NCBI GenBank assembly: GCA_944322965.1
Contig: CALUQR010000005.1
Span: forward strand, 58,488-122,487
Reading direction: 5' to 3'
DNA from: Vulcanimicrobiota bacterium
GTDB taxonomy: Bacteria; Vulcanimicrobiota; Xenobia; Xenobiales; Xenobiaceae
Length of the DNA stretch: 64,000 nt
Part shown: positions 43,251 through 51,013 of the stretch, in pieces
Position numbering within the stretch: position 1 is the stretch's first letter
Layout of the letters: the number at the start of each line of letters is the position of its first letter
Translations under genes and position numbers: made by a program
Notes under the pieces: generated by a model
What the model saw: only the letters and a program-made list of their open reading frames with translations
Told to the model about the DNA's origin: nothing
The model's database searches: none

Positions 43251-43283
43251 TATAAGGGCCCCAGCGGCCAAAGGAGATGCGGG

Positions 43284-43670
43284 ATGGAGTTTATCAGTGA
43301 ATTTTTAGGATACTGGTGGAACCTGTGTACCGACTATTATCGGGTGAACCCGGTAATCTTCATTACTATGTACTCCATCAAGAGCGTCATCTTCTGGTGG
43401 ACCATCATCTATATCGTCAAATTGGTGCTCCAGAAGAAGTGGAATAGTATACCCTTCTGGGTCTTCCTCAACGTCTCCACCAATGTCTCACCCTGGGTCT
43501 ATATCTGGATCTGCGGCGAGAATCTGCCTTTCTGGTACTCCTATATGGTCTACTTCGTAGGCGGATGGGCGCTCTGCTACCTGGTTTGGGATGTGCGCCG
43601 CCGCCTCAAAGAACAAGCCGCCCTAGCCGCCGGCTTAGCAGCGGAAGGGGAGATGGCCCTGCCCGAATAA
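43284..43670 (+). CDS. Small membrane protein of unknown function
   Basis: A 128-residue, aromatic-rich protein with about three transmembrane helices (IFITMYSIKSVIFWWTIIYI, PFWVFLNVSTNVSPWVYIWI and YMVYFVGGWALCYLVW) and a cytosolic Ala/Glu-rich tail. AAAGGAG lies upstream of the ATG. No family is recognised. It precedes tRNA-Arg copy 1 and may be regulated through the operator-like repeat in its promoter. Confidence 0.6.
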   Translation: MEFISEFLGYWWNLCTDYYRVNPVIFITMYSIKSVIFWWTIIYIVKLVLQKKWNSIPFWVFLNVSTNVSPWVYIWICGENLPFWYSYMVYFVGGWALCYLVWDVRRRLKEQAALAAGLAAEGEMALPE

Positions 43671-43677
43671 CCCGGCC

Positions 43678-43706
43678 TTGACAGAGGGCGGGGAGTATGC
43701 TATAAA
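43678..43706 (+). promoter_or_regulatory. Promoter of tRNA-Arg copy 1
   Basis: TTGACA (43678-43683) and TATAAA (43701-43706) are spaced 17 nt, 25 nt before the tRNA. Confidence 0.85.
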
Positions 43707-43731
43707 CTTTGAGCGCTTAAGATAAAGCGAT

Positions 43732-43807
43732 GTACCCGTGGCTTAATGGATAGAGCGGATGGCTACGGACCATCAGGTTGGGGGTTCGAGTCCCTCCGGG
43801 TATACCA
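43732..43807 (+). tRNA. tRNA-Arg (anticodon ACG), copy 1
   Basis: A 76-nt cloverleaf with encoded CCA. The acceptor stem GTACCCG pairs with CGGGTAT, the anticodon loop CTACGGA carries ACG (read as ICG after deamination), and the T loop is TTCGAGT. An identical mature sequence lies at 45874. It reads CGU/CGC/CGA codons. Confidence 0.95.
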
Positions 43808-43850
43808 AAAAAAAATTGCTTTCAGGGATGAAAGCAATTTTTTTTTGGTA
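43803..43850 (+). terminator. Terminator of tRNA-Arg copy 1, stem reaching into the tRNA 3' end
   Basis: A perfect 21-bp inverted repeat (43803-43823 with 43830-43850) contains nine A and nine T residues. Its outer base pairs use the last T, the discriminator base and the CCA of the tRNA. Confidence 0.85.
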
Positions 43851-44062
43851 ATGCGGAATTCGGAATTCGTAATGCGTAATTAATTTGCTTTTGTTAATGG
43901 CTTGGCGGATCCGGAAGTAACTTGGCCAATGGGAGAATCGCGCTAGCCGCCGGGACGGCGGCTGGCAATTCGGAATGCGGAATTCGTAATTCGGAATTAA
44001 ATGGCTCTTGTTAGTAGCTTAGCGGATCCGGAAATAACTTGGCCTATGGAAGAATCGTTGCG
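43850..44062 (+). repeat. Heptamer array with two copies of the ~117-bp interspersed unit (array 1)
   Basis: Tandem 7-bp units AATKCGK (five at 43850-43884, five at 43967-44001) each lead into a conserved core that runs through TTGTTARTRGCTT, then GGATCCGG (43907 and 44024), then AACTTGGCC and AGAATCG. A GC-rich hairpin (about 43940-43966, GCTAGCCGCC with GGCGGCTGGC) separates the two. The units are 117 bp apart. No reading frame is present. Confidence 0.85.
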
Positions 44063-44340
44063 GTTTCACCGCTTTCTTAGCGGCTTTGGTTTGGCGTCTT
44101 GGTTCTGGTACCCAGCTCTTAATTTAAGTTCTGTTACCTGACCGAAGAGTCATTTAGTACGCTTGTCCAATTGGACCATGCGGCCTTCGGCCGCACACCA
44201 AGACGATTTTCTCCCCCAGCCAAGCTACCCTCGGAATTTGTCAGTCATTTCCCCAAGCTATCTCTCCCCCTAGGTCACCGTAGAAGCCAAAGTTAGAGTC
44301 CCGCCCTATCCCCTGGTCGCGTCACCCTAATTCCTAATTC
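44063..44340. repeat. Gene-free tail of array 1, with a degenerate inverted copy
   Basis: No credible gene. A diverged copy of the repeat core lies in reverse orientation at about 44196-44226 (GACGATTTTCTCCCCCAGCC), next to a GCGGCC-TTC-GGCCGC hairpin (44181-44195). Reverse-orientation heptamers (CTAATTC type) at 44325-44354 run into the 3' end of the subtilase gene. Confidence 0.6.
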
Positions 44341-45660
44341 CTAATTCCGCATTATATACTCCATCGCCTTAGGCGGGTCGATTACGCCGGCGCCTAGGGA
44401 GTGGGGTTGGAATTGCCAGGGCATTTGGTAGGCGCTCTCCATGATGGCCTCTTTTATCTCCTTGGGCTTGAGGTCGGCTTGGACCTCTTTGAGGAGGGCT
44501 ACTACCCCCGCGGTGAAGGGGGCGGCCATCGAGGTGCCGGACATGGCTACGTAATTGGCGCTATCGTGGGCGCAGGAGACTATATCTACCCCGGGGGCGG
44601 CGATATCCGGTTTATCTAACTTATCGATCTTGGTGGGACCGCAGCTGGAGAAGCTGGCTGGGAAATCGTCGTCGCGATCGGCGGTGCCATTGTCGTTGAG
44701 GGCCGCCACCGTAATGGCCTTGGGAGCGTTGCCCGGAGATTGGACCGTGCCCGGGGCCGGGCCGCTATTGCCGGCGCTAACTACCACCGAGAGGCCCTTG
44801 CGTACCGCCTTCTGGACCGCGCGGGTCAGAGGATCGAAGAAGCGAGACTCCTCGATCTCATGGCCTAAGGAGAGATTTAAAACGTCGATCCCGTAGCGGT
44901 CCTTATTGTCGACCGCCCATTGGATGCCCTTAATAATATTAGAGTCGTAGCCCGTATTGTAACGGTCTAAGACCTTTACTCCCACGATATTGGCCTCGGG
45001 AGCGATACCTACGTAACGGCCGCCGCTGCTCCTACCGTCGCCCGCCGCAATGCCCGCGCAGTGGGTGCCGTGACCATTATCGTCATAAGGCAGGGGCGCC
45101 CCGTTGACAAAATCCTTAAAGGCTACGATGCGATCCTTCAAATCGGGATGGGGGGCGATGCCCGTATCTAAGATGCAAATACAAGTGCCGGCCCCCGTAT
45201 GGCCCTGAGCGTGTAAGGTCTCGACCCCCAAAAGCTGGTTGTGATCCTTTAAAGGTTCCATCTGGGGTACGTCGGAGGCCGCCTGAACCTGGTGGGCGCC
45301 GCTAATACTCATAGCCCGCGGACCGTCGGGGGTCAACTGTAAGAGCCCCTTTTCTTGAGCCGCCTCTAATTTGGGTAAGGTCACCTCGTCCTGAGCGTCT
45401 AAAGCGAGCGTACAACCGCCAATTAAAGGCAGCTCCTCTACCTGGTTGCGCTCATTATTAGCTAAGACGTAACTCTTAAAAGCCTGCAGACCCTTAGCGT
45501 CTAAACCGCTGACAATGAAATTGCGCTCTTCCCCCAAAGAACAACTGTCGACGCTAGACCCTAAAGGCTCGGATCCCACCCCAGAATCCTTGACCCCCGC
45601 CGCCAGCGCAGGGCCCGACTGATAAGCGGAAAGGGAATGTATCGACGCTCTAATCTCCAT
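44341..45660 (-). CDS. Subtilisin-like serine protease (S8) between duplicated tRNA-Arg genes
   Basis: A 439-residue subtilase with Asp165 (CILDTGIAPHPDL), His197 (NGHGTHCAGIAAG), oxyanion Asn298 (SAGNSGPAPG) and Ser377 (SGTSMAAPFTAG). Residues about 46-118 resemble an I9 inhibitor-type propeptide (NFIVSGLDAKGLQAFKSYVL). There is no signal peptide. The last codons and the stop (reading IMRN, then TAG) lie within a heptamer repeat. It is a close paralogue of the frameshifted gene at 54430-55741. The gene lies on the minus strand between two plus-strand tRNA-Arg copies. A promoter is visible at 45741-45769. Confidence 0.93.
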   Translation of the reverse strand: MEIRASIHSLSAYQSGPALAAGVKDSGVGSEPLGSSVDSCSLGEERNFIVSGLDAKGLQAFKSYVLANNERNQVEELPLIGGCTLALDAQDEVTLPKLEAAQEKGLLQLTPDGPRAMSISGAHQVQAASDVPQMEPLKDHNQLLGVETLHAQGHTGAGTCICILDTGIAPHPDLKDRIVAFKDFVNGAPLPYDDNGHGTHCAGIAAGDGRSSGGRYVGIAPEANIVGVKVLDRYNTGYDSNIIKGIQWAVDNKDRYGIDVLNLSLGHEIEESRFFDPLTRAVQKAVRKGLSVVVSAGNSGPAPGTVQSPGNAPKAITVAALNDNGTADRDDDFPASFSSCGPTKIDKLDKPDIAAPGVDIVSCAHDSANYVAMSGTSMAAPFTAGVVALLKEVQADLKPKEIKEAIMESAYQMPWQFQPHSLGAGVIDPPKAMEYIMRN

Positions 45661-45740
45661 AAACCGAAACCCTCTGACCTCAACCGCTAAAGAATAAAAC
45701 CGCTCCCTTCGCTATTTACCGCCTTCTAAACTATTTGACT

Positions 45741-45769
45741 AGTCTAGAAAAGTAAAAGTAGTTTGCCAA
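45741..45769 (-). promoter_or_regulatory. Promoter of the subtilase gene
   Basis: On the minus strand TTGGCA (45764-45769) and TAGACT (45741-45746) are 17 nt apart, about 80 nt upstream of the ATG. Confidence 0.55.
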
Positions 45770-45819
45770 AAGGTTAACTCCTGGACACTCCTGGAACTAC
45801 CCAGTCCTGAGTACTACCC

Positions 45820-45848
45820 TTGACAGAGGGCGGGGAGTGTGCTATAAA
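45820..45848 (+). promoter_or_regulatory. Promoter of tRNA-Arg copy 2
   Basis: TTGACA (45820-45825) and TATAAA (45843-45848) have the same 17-nt spacing as copy 1. The whole promoter-tRNA-terminator block is displaced by exactly 2,142 bp. Confidence 0.85.
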
Positions 45849-45873
45849 CTCTGAGCGCTTAAAATAGAGCGAT

Positions 45874-45949
45874 GTACCCGTGGCTTAATGGATAGAGCGG
45901 ATGGCTACGGACCATCAGGTTGGGGGTTCGAGTCCCTCCGGGTATACCA
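45874..45949 (+). tRNA. tRNA-Arg (anticodon ACG), copy 2
   Basis: Identical to the mature sequence at 43732-43807. A few differences occur in the promoter spacer, leader and terminator loop, so the duplication is not brand new. Confidence 0.95.
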
Positions 45950-45992
45950 AAAAAAAATTGCTTTCATTTTTGAAAGCAATTTTTTTTTGGTA
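45945..45992 (+). terminator. Terminator of tRNA-Arg copy 2
   Basis: The same 21-bp stem as copy 1, with a different loop (ATTTTT in place of AGGGAT). Confidence 0.85.
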
Positions 45993-46318
45993 ATTCGGAA
46001 TTCGTAATTAGGAATTCGGAATTTTAAGTCTCTGCTTGTTAGTAGCTTAGCGGATCCGGAAATAGCTGAGCTTATGCCAGAATCGCAGGAGGCTTCGCCT
46101 CTAATCTAATTCGGAATGCGCAATGCGTAATGCGTAATTAAACGGCTCTTTCTAATGACTTAGCAGATCCGAAAAGAACTTGGCCTATGGGAGAATCGTT
46201 GCGGCTTCATCTAATTCGAAATGCTTAATGCGTAGTTCGGAGTTAGCCCGCCGCCGCTCACGGCGGCAACCTAATTCCCCACCACCCCAATTACGCATTC
46301 CGAATTCCTAATTCCGAA
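45992..46318 (+). repeat. Heptamer array with two copies of the interspersed unit (array 2)
   Basis: Heptamers AATKCGK at 45992-46026 and 46108-46142 and, more degenerate, about 46213-46240; reverse-orientation heptamers at about 46288-46320. The core with GGATCCGG (46052) or AGATCCGA (46165) recurs at 113-bp spacing. GC-rich hairpins (GGAGGC-TTC-GCCTC; CCGCCG with CGGCGG) lie between. No gene is present. Confidence 0.82.
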
Positions 46319-46375
46319 TTGTCTCTAATTCCTCCCCCCGGCGGCGTAGCCGCCGGGGGGAGGAATTAGAGACAA
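46319..46375. repeat. Perfect 27-bp inverted repeat with 3-nt loop
   Basis: The arms 46319-46345 and 46349-46375 match exactly, with GC-rich tops. It ends 23 nt before the ATG at 46399 and abuts array 2. It could terminate transcription arriving from the array side or form a 5'-UTR hairpin. Confidence 0.85.
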
Positions 46376-46398
46376 GATTGCGCAAATACTGAGCCACT

Positions 46399-47247
46399 AT
46401 GATCTCTCAAGAAAACTTAGCCAAGTTCATCCGCTATTACGCCAATACTTACCGTTTAGAGCACGACATCGATTGGCGGTGTCCCGATACTTCTTATTGG
46501 AGTTACGAGCTGGCTGTGCAGCCGACTACTCCCGCTCAGTTGCCTCTGTTGCGCAAGATCTTTAGGGGTAAAGATCTGCAGATCGATGAGGCTACGGGCA
46601 AGGTCAACTGTCGAGCCCCCTTCTTGCGGATCTCTGAAGCGCCTACCTTGGCGGGCATGATCGACTGTTTCCAGGGTTTTTGCGGCGGTTTGACGGGTTC
46701 TAAGTTTCAGATCCAGATCTTAATCGCCAATAAAGACGACGAACTGCGCGAGGGTCTCAATCGCGAGCAGCAGTGGCAATGGTTAGTCTCCTCCATGCGC
46801 TTATGCGAGCTCTTCCTCTTAGGCAATATTGCGGGCGACGATATGGTCTTCGATAGGGTCTACCACTCTTGCCACCAGGCCGATCAGAATCGCGATCTGA
46901 CGGAAGAGTGTCCCACCATCATCCAGCAGTGGGAGCGCTGTTACCGAGAGATCGCCATGAACCATTACCTTATGCCCTTCGACGCCGAGGATCTCCTCAA
47001 AGTCCTCAAGGTGGAGATGCAAGGGGCTAGCCATTCGGTCCATACTTACGAGTGCGATAGCGACGAAGAGGCGCGAGCTATAGCCGATCTCTGTAAGATG
47101 TTGGGCGTCTATAAGGCCCGCGAGGTCCAGGTAGAGGGCAATAAGATTACTAGTAAATTGGGGATCGTCGAGCTCTCCGATATCCTCTTCAGCCGTCGCA
47201 AGACGAATACCTACCATCTTTTCGGCTCGGAGCCGGTGGAGGAGTAA
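46399..47247 (+). CDS. Hypothetical protein
   Basis: A 282-residue soluble protein without signal peptide or membrane helix; not recognised. It is rich in Cys and aromatic residues, including CFQGFCGGLTG and YHSCHQADQN, which might bind a metal. The ATG has no Shine-Dalgarno sequence, and a perfect 27-bp hairpin lies 23 nt upstream. The next gene follows after 6 nt and has its own strong GGAGGAG site inside this reading frame, so the genes 46399-49704 are likely co-transcribed. Confidence 0.6.
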   Translation: MISQENLAKFIRYYANTYRLEHDIDWRCPDTSYWSYELAVQPTTPAQLPLLRKIFRGKDLQIDEATGKVNCRAPFLRISEAPTLAGMIDCFQGFCGGLTGSKFQIQILIANKDDELREGLNREQQWQWLVSSMRLCELFLLGNIAGDDMVFDRVYHSCHQADQNRDLTEECPTIIQQWERCYREIAMNHYLMPFDAEDLLKVLKVEMQGASHSVHTYECDSDEEARAIADLCKMLGVYKAREVQVEGNKITSKLGIVELSDILFSRRKTNTYHLFGSEPVEE

Positions 47248-47253
47248 GATAGT

Positions 47254-48330
47254 ATGGCTACGCTTAAATACCGCAACTGGCAATTTGTAGGGCTCATGCT
47301 CTTAGGTCTGGGCCTAGCTAGCGCCTGTACCGCTCCTCAAGCTCCCCAGACCGAGGCTAGCGCTACCCCCGCTCCTCAGGCGGGCGGGACTCCGGCCGTA
47401 GTGGAGACGGGCGCCCCCCAGGTCGCGGACTCAGAGATTAGTCCCCGGGTCACCTTGGCTACCTGGAACTTAGAGAACTTTTTTGACGCCGTAGACGATC
47501 CCTATAATGACGAGATCGTCAGCGCCCGGGAGTATGCGGAGAAGTTGGGCGGGTTGAGCTCCGTCTTGCAAGAGGTAAACGCCGATATAGTGAGCGTCTC
47601 TGAAGTGGAAAAGGGCGAGTCCTTAGCCGAGCTGGGCCGCCGCAGCGGGTACCCTTACTCCTTAGTAGTGCCCGGTAACGATCGCTATCGCGGGATCCAA
47701 GTGGGTATCCTCTCTAAGATCCCTCTGGGCCCCCACGTCTCCCACGCTAAAGATAAGTTGCAGACGGAAGCGGGCAAAGAGACCGCCTTCTCTAGGGATT
47801 GTCTAGAAGTCCACTTTAAGCATCCCAGCCAGTTGACCGTCTTAGCTAACCACTTTAAGAGCAAAAGGGGCGGAGCCAAGAGCGACGCTCAACGTTGGGC
47901 CCAAGCTAAGAGGGTGCGAGAGATCGCCCAAGGGTTAGCTAACTACCCCTTGGCCATCTGTGGCGACCTCAACGAAGAGCCCCAGAATAAGCCCCTCCAG
48001 CCCCTGCTCAGCGCTCCCTTCCTGACCGACGTCTTGGGCCATATGCCCTTAGAGCAGCGGCGCACCTTCTTCAATGAGCGCTACCAGTCGGCTCTCGATT
48101 ACATTATCATTAACGATAAATTGAAGCCTTTCTTGGTGACGGGGAGCGCCAAGATCTATTCTAATATCCCCAATATTGAGCGTATCAGCGACCATCGGCC
48201 GGTGAAGGTAGAGTTCGATTTTAGCGCTCTGCCCGCCTTTGCCGCTCCCTCCGCGGTAGAGTCCGCTCAGGAGGACGCCGCCGCTGCGGCGGGCGCAGCG
48301 CCGGGGATCCCCGCTAATCCTGCCCCTTAA
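47254..48330 (+). CDS. Endonuclease/exonuclease/phosphatase-family lipoprotein
   Basis: The N-terminus is a lipoprotein signal with lipobox LASAC (Cys25), then an Ala/Pro/Thr-rich linker to about residue 60. The EEP fold follows, with TWNLENFF (metal-binding Asn), SVSEVEKGE (Glu), ANHFKSKRGG, CGDLNEEP (Asp/Asn), YIIIND and SDHRPVKVEF (catalytic His). These are the active-site motifs of Mg-dependent phosphodiesterases such as nucleases, sphingomyelinases and inositol phosphatases. It acts outside the cytoplasmic membrane. Substrate unknown. Confidence 0.87.
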   Translation: MATLKYRNWQFVGLMLLGLGLASACTAPQAPQTEASATPAPQAGGTPAVVETGAPQVADSEISPRVTLATWNLENFFDAVDDPYNDEIVSAREYAEKLGGLSSVLQEVNADIVSVSEVEKGESLAELGRRSGYPYSLVVPGNDRYRGIQVGILSKIPLGPHVSHAKDKLQTEAGKETAFSRDCLEVHFKHPSQLTVLANHFKSKRGGAKSDAQRWAQAKRVREIAQGLANYPLAICGDLNEEPQNKPLQPLLSAPFLTDVLGHMPLEQRRTFFNERYQSALDYIIINDKLKPFLVTGSAKIYSNIPNIERISDHRPVKVEFDFSALPAFAAPSAVESAQEDAAAAAGAAPGIPANPAP

Positions 48331-48345
48331 TCTCAGGGCCTCTAG

Positions 48346-49704
48346 ATGGTTAGCAACCTCCGTAAGGATAGGCTAGGCCGCTGGCTGCGCCGCTCTAAGA
48401 GCTGGATCGTAGCCGTAGGCCTAGCCTTAACTTTCTTTGGCCCCACTGCGACTAGCGCCCAGCCGCCCGCCCCCCAACCGGCTCTAGTAACTGAAGGGCG
48501 GCAAGTTTGGGAGCCGCACCTTAAGAGCTTAGAGGCCAGCCTAGAGCGAGCGCGGGGCCTCAAGTTTAAGAGGCCGGTCCAGGTCCGCTACTGTTCTCAG
48601 CGGGAGGCGGTAGAGTACTTGCAAGGCGACTATGAGCGCTCTAAAAAGGTCGAGGTAGAGAAGAGGCGCGAGCTCTTCTTCCGCCACCTGGGACTGCTCA
48701 AACCCCAAGAAAAGTGGATGGAGGCTACCCAAGCGCTCTACGCGGAGCAGGTGCGCGGCCTCTACGACCCGCTCAATCAGACCCTTTTAGTGGTAGTCGA
48801 TCTCTTAGAGGCCCCGCGCATCGATAAGATGATGAGCTCCGTGCTCGACCAGTTCAATATCGATTTGAGCGATCTGCTCTTAGTCCACGAACTGTGCCAC
48901 GCCCTCCAAGATCAGAATTTTAACCTTAAAGATTCGCTCTTAGCGGCCCAGGGCAACTTAGATCGGGAGCTGGCCTTGAGCGCCGCCGTGGAAGGGGACG
49001 CCACCCAAGCTATGTTCGACTATCTGGCCCAAGCTATGGGTCTAGAGAGTCAAATCTTTACTAACTACCTCACTAGCTCTTCCCAACTTCTGGAAGCGGG
49101 GCTAGCTAATTACCCCCAGTTAGAGAAGTCGTCCCTCATCGTGCGCTCTCTAGTAGTAATGCCCTACTTTGAAGGCTGGCGCTATACTCAAACGCTGCGC
49201 CAGTTGGGCGGTCAGAAGGAGGTCGATAGGTCCCTCCAAGCCTACCCTCTCTCTACTGAGCAGATCCTCCACCCCCAGAAGTTTATCCAAAATTCCGACC
49301 CGGCCTTAAGCCTAGACCTCTCCCGCTGGCCCGCCCTCATAGGCGAGTACCGCAGCTTAGGCCAAGATAGCGCTGGGGAGTATGTCGTCCGCGTCTGGGC
49401 TAGCAGTTATCCCGACCTCCAAGCTCAAGCCTCCCGCATCGCCCAAGGTTGGGCTGGAGATAGTTTCCAGATCTACCTCAATCCCCAAGGACGCAGTTTT
49501 GGACTCTGGGCCACCCTTTGGGATAGCCAAGGGGACCGCCAAGAATTTACCCAGGCTCTGCGCGCCGCTCTAGGGAATAGAGTAACGATCCAAGAACGGG
49601 AGCGCATGGCTCTAGCGACCTTAGACGCGCCTCTCGAATTGCAAGCTGAGCTGCGCCAACTTCTAGCTCAACCCCAGATAGAGGTGCGACCCTTGCAACA
49701 CTAA
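48346..49704 (+). CDS. Exported protein with a putative zinc-protease HExxH motif
   Basis: A signal peptide or anchor at residues about 18-38 (WIVAVGLALTFFGPTATSA). The segment LLVHELCHALQDQNFNL holds HExxH (His181, Glu182, His185), and 31 residues after it EGDA (Glu216) could be the third zinc ligand, as in gluzincin-like proteins. The remaining 230 residues are helical and unrecognised. A metallopeptidase is plausible but unproven. It begins 15 nt after the lipoprotein gene. Confidence 0.65.
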   Translation: MVSNLRKDRLGRWLRRSKSWIVAVGLALTFFGPTATSAQPPAPQPALVTEGRQVWEPHLKSLEASLERARGLKFKRPVQVRYCSQREAVEYLQGDYERSKKVEVEKRRELFFRHLGLLKPQEKWMEATQALYAEQVRGLYDPLNQTLLVVVDLLEAPRIDKMMSSVLDQFNIDLSDLLLVHELCHALQDQNFNLKDSLLAAQGNLDRELALSAAVEGDATQAMFDYLAQAMGLESQIFTNYLTSSSQLLEAGLANYPQLEKSSLIVRSLVVMPYFEGWRYTQTLRQLGGQKEVDRSLQAYPLSTEQILHPQKFIQNSDPALSLDLSRWPALIGEYRSLGQDSAGEYVVRVWASSYPDLQAQASRIAQGWAGDSFQIYLNPQGRSFGLWATLWDSQGDRQEFTQALRAALGNRVTIQERERMALATLDAPLELQAELRQLLAQPQIEVRPLQH

Positions 49705-49768
49705 AGAGCAGGTCCCCAACTTCCTAACTCAAAGTATCTTTAACTTTCAAGTTATAAGGTCCCGACTA

Positions 49769-50386
49769 ATGCATCGCTTCACTTCTAAAGAATTGGCCTT
49801 CCTAGCTATGCTCACTTGCTGCAATTCCGTCGCCGAGTTGCTGGTAGGCGGGTTCTTGCATCTAGTCGATTTCTCGATGAAGGGTTCCGTCTTAGTGGGG
49901 ATCAACTTGATGGTCTATACCTTGCTCTTTAAGAGGATCCCGCGTTTTGGGGCCATTACGACTTGTGGCTGCGCTACGGTTATCGTCAACTTCCTGCTCA
50001 CCGGGGGCTTTAAGATCTTTGCCCTCTACTGTATCTTCCTGGAGGCGCTAGTAGTCGATCTCCTCTTCTGTTGGCGCGGACTCAATAATACTAATATCAT
50101 CGTGGCCGGGATGGCTGCCAGTCTCACGGCCGGGCTGTGCGGCTTGGTAAATAGTATCGTCTTTTGGGGGATCGACCTAAATCAGGCCGCTTTGAAGATG
50201 GCGGAATCTCCCGCCTTAGTGGGCCATTCCTTAGCCCTCATCTTGGGGGTCATGCTGCTCTGGCGGCTGGCGGTAGGGGCGGTCTTCGGATTTTTAGCTA
50301 CTAAAGTACTCCAACTACTCCACCCGGAGCTCTCCCGTCTAGAGGGCGACTCCCCCGACCTTACTAATCGACAAGAAATGAGGTAA
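49769..50386 (+). CDS. Membrane protein resembling an ECF-transporter S component
   Basis: A 205-residue protein with about six hydrophobic helices and small polar loops. The N-terminal segment TSKELAFLAMLTCCNSVAEL and the glycine-rich helices (MAASLTAGLCGLVNSIVFWG) resemble substrate-binding S subunits of energy-coupling-factor vitamin and metal transporters. No EcfA or EcfT gene is nearby, as is usual when a shared energising module is used. Substrate unknown. Confidence 0.5.
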   Translation: MHRFTSKELAFLAMLTCCNSVAELLVGGFLHLVDFSMKGSVLVGINLMVYTLLFKRIPRFGAITTCGCATVIVNFLLTGGFKIFALYCIFLEALVVDLLFCWRGLNNTNIIVAGMAASLTAGLCGLVNSIVFWGIDLNQAALKMAESPALVGHSLALILGVMLLWRLAVGAVFGFLATKVLQLLHPELSRLEGDSPDLTNRQEMR

Positions 50387-50392
50387 TACCCT

Positions 50393-50995
50393 ATGGATCT
50401 GAAGCTCGGTCTCTTAACTTTAGCGCTTATGGGAGGATTAACTATGACGACGATCGCCCAAACTACGGAACAACAACTGCCCGCTCCCCAGACTAGAGGC
50501 GGTAAGACTCTGATGGAGGCCCTGACTCTGCGCCAGACCCAGCGCGACTTCTTGCCCCAAAAGGAGATCGACGCCCAAACTTTGAGCAATTTACTCTGGG
50601 CGACTTGGGGGATCAATAGGCCCCAACTCCAAAAGAGGACGGCCCCCACGGCTATAAATAGCCAAGCCATCGATGTTTACGTCGCTACCGCCCAGGCGCT
50701 CTGGCGCTACGATGCTAAGGAGAATAAGCTCTTGCTCCACAAGAAGGGCGACCTGCGCTGCGGGAAGTTTAAAGAGGCGCCCGTGCTCTTCTATTACGTG
50801 GCTCCCCCCGGCGACGGCTGGGCCAAAGCCCACGCCGGTTCGCTCTACCAGAACGCCGGACTCTATTGCGCCTCTATAGGTTTAGGGAACGTCGTTATCG
50901 GCTTTAAACAGACGCTCGAAGAGATCCAGAGCCGCTGCGAATTGCCCGCCGGTCGGGAAGTAGTCGTGGCTCAGGCCTTCGGCTGGACCAAGTAG
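50393..50995 (+). CDS. Exported nitroreductase-family (SagB-type) protein
   Basis: A probable signal peptide (residues 1-22, LLTLALMGGLTMTTIAQ) precedes a nitroreductase-like flavoprotein fold: MEALTLRQTQRDF, LSNLLWATWGINRP, and the C-terminal YQNAGLYCASIGLGNVVIGF. FMN-dependent nitroreductases are normally cytosolic, so a signal sequence is unusual. It starts 6 nt after the upstream membrane protein gene. Confidence 0.72.
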   Translation: MDLKLGLLTLALMGGLTMTTIAQTTEQQLPAPQTRGGKTLMEALTLRQTQRDFLPQKEIDAQTLSNLLWATWGINRPQLQKRTAPTAINSQAIDVYVATAQALWRYDAKENKLLLHKKGDLRCGKFKEAPVLFYYVAPPGDGWAKAHAGSLYQNAGLYCASIGLGNVVIGFKQTLEEIQSRCELPAGREVVVAQAFGWTK

Positions 50996-51013
50996 GGGAT
51001 TAGGAAATAAAAG

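Noticed and set aside
43678..45992. A complete integrative element between the tRNA-Arg copies
   Set aside because: No integrase, transposase or phage gene lies between them, so only a duplication with one cargo gene can be claimed.
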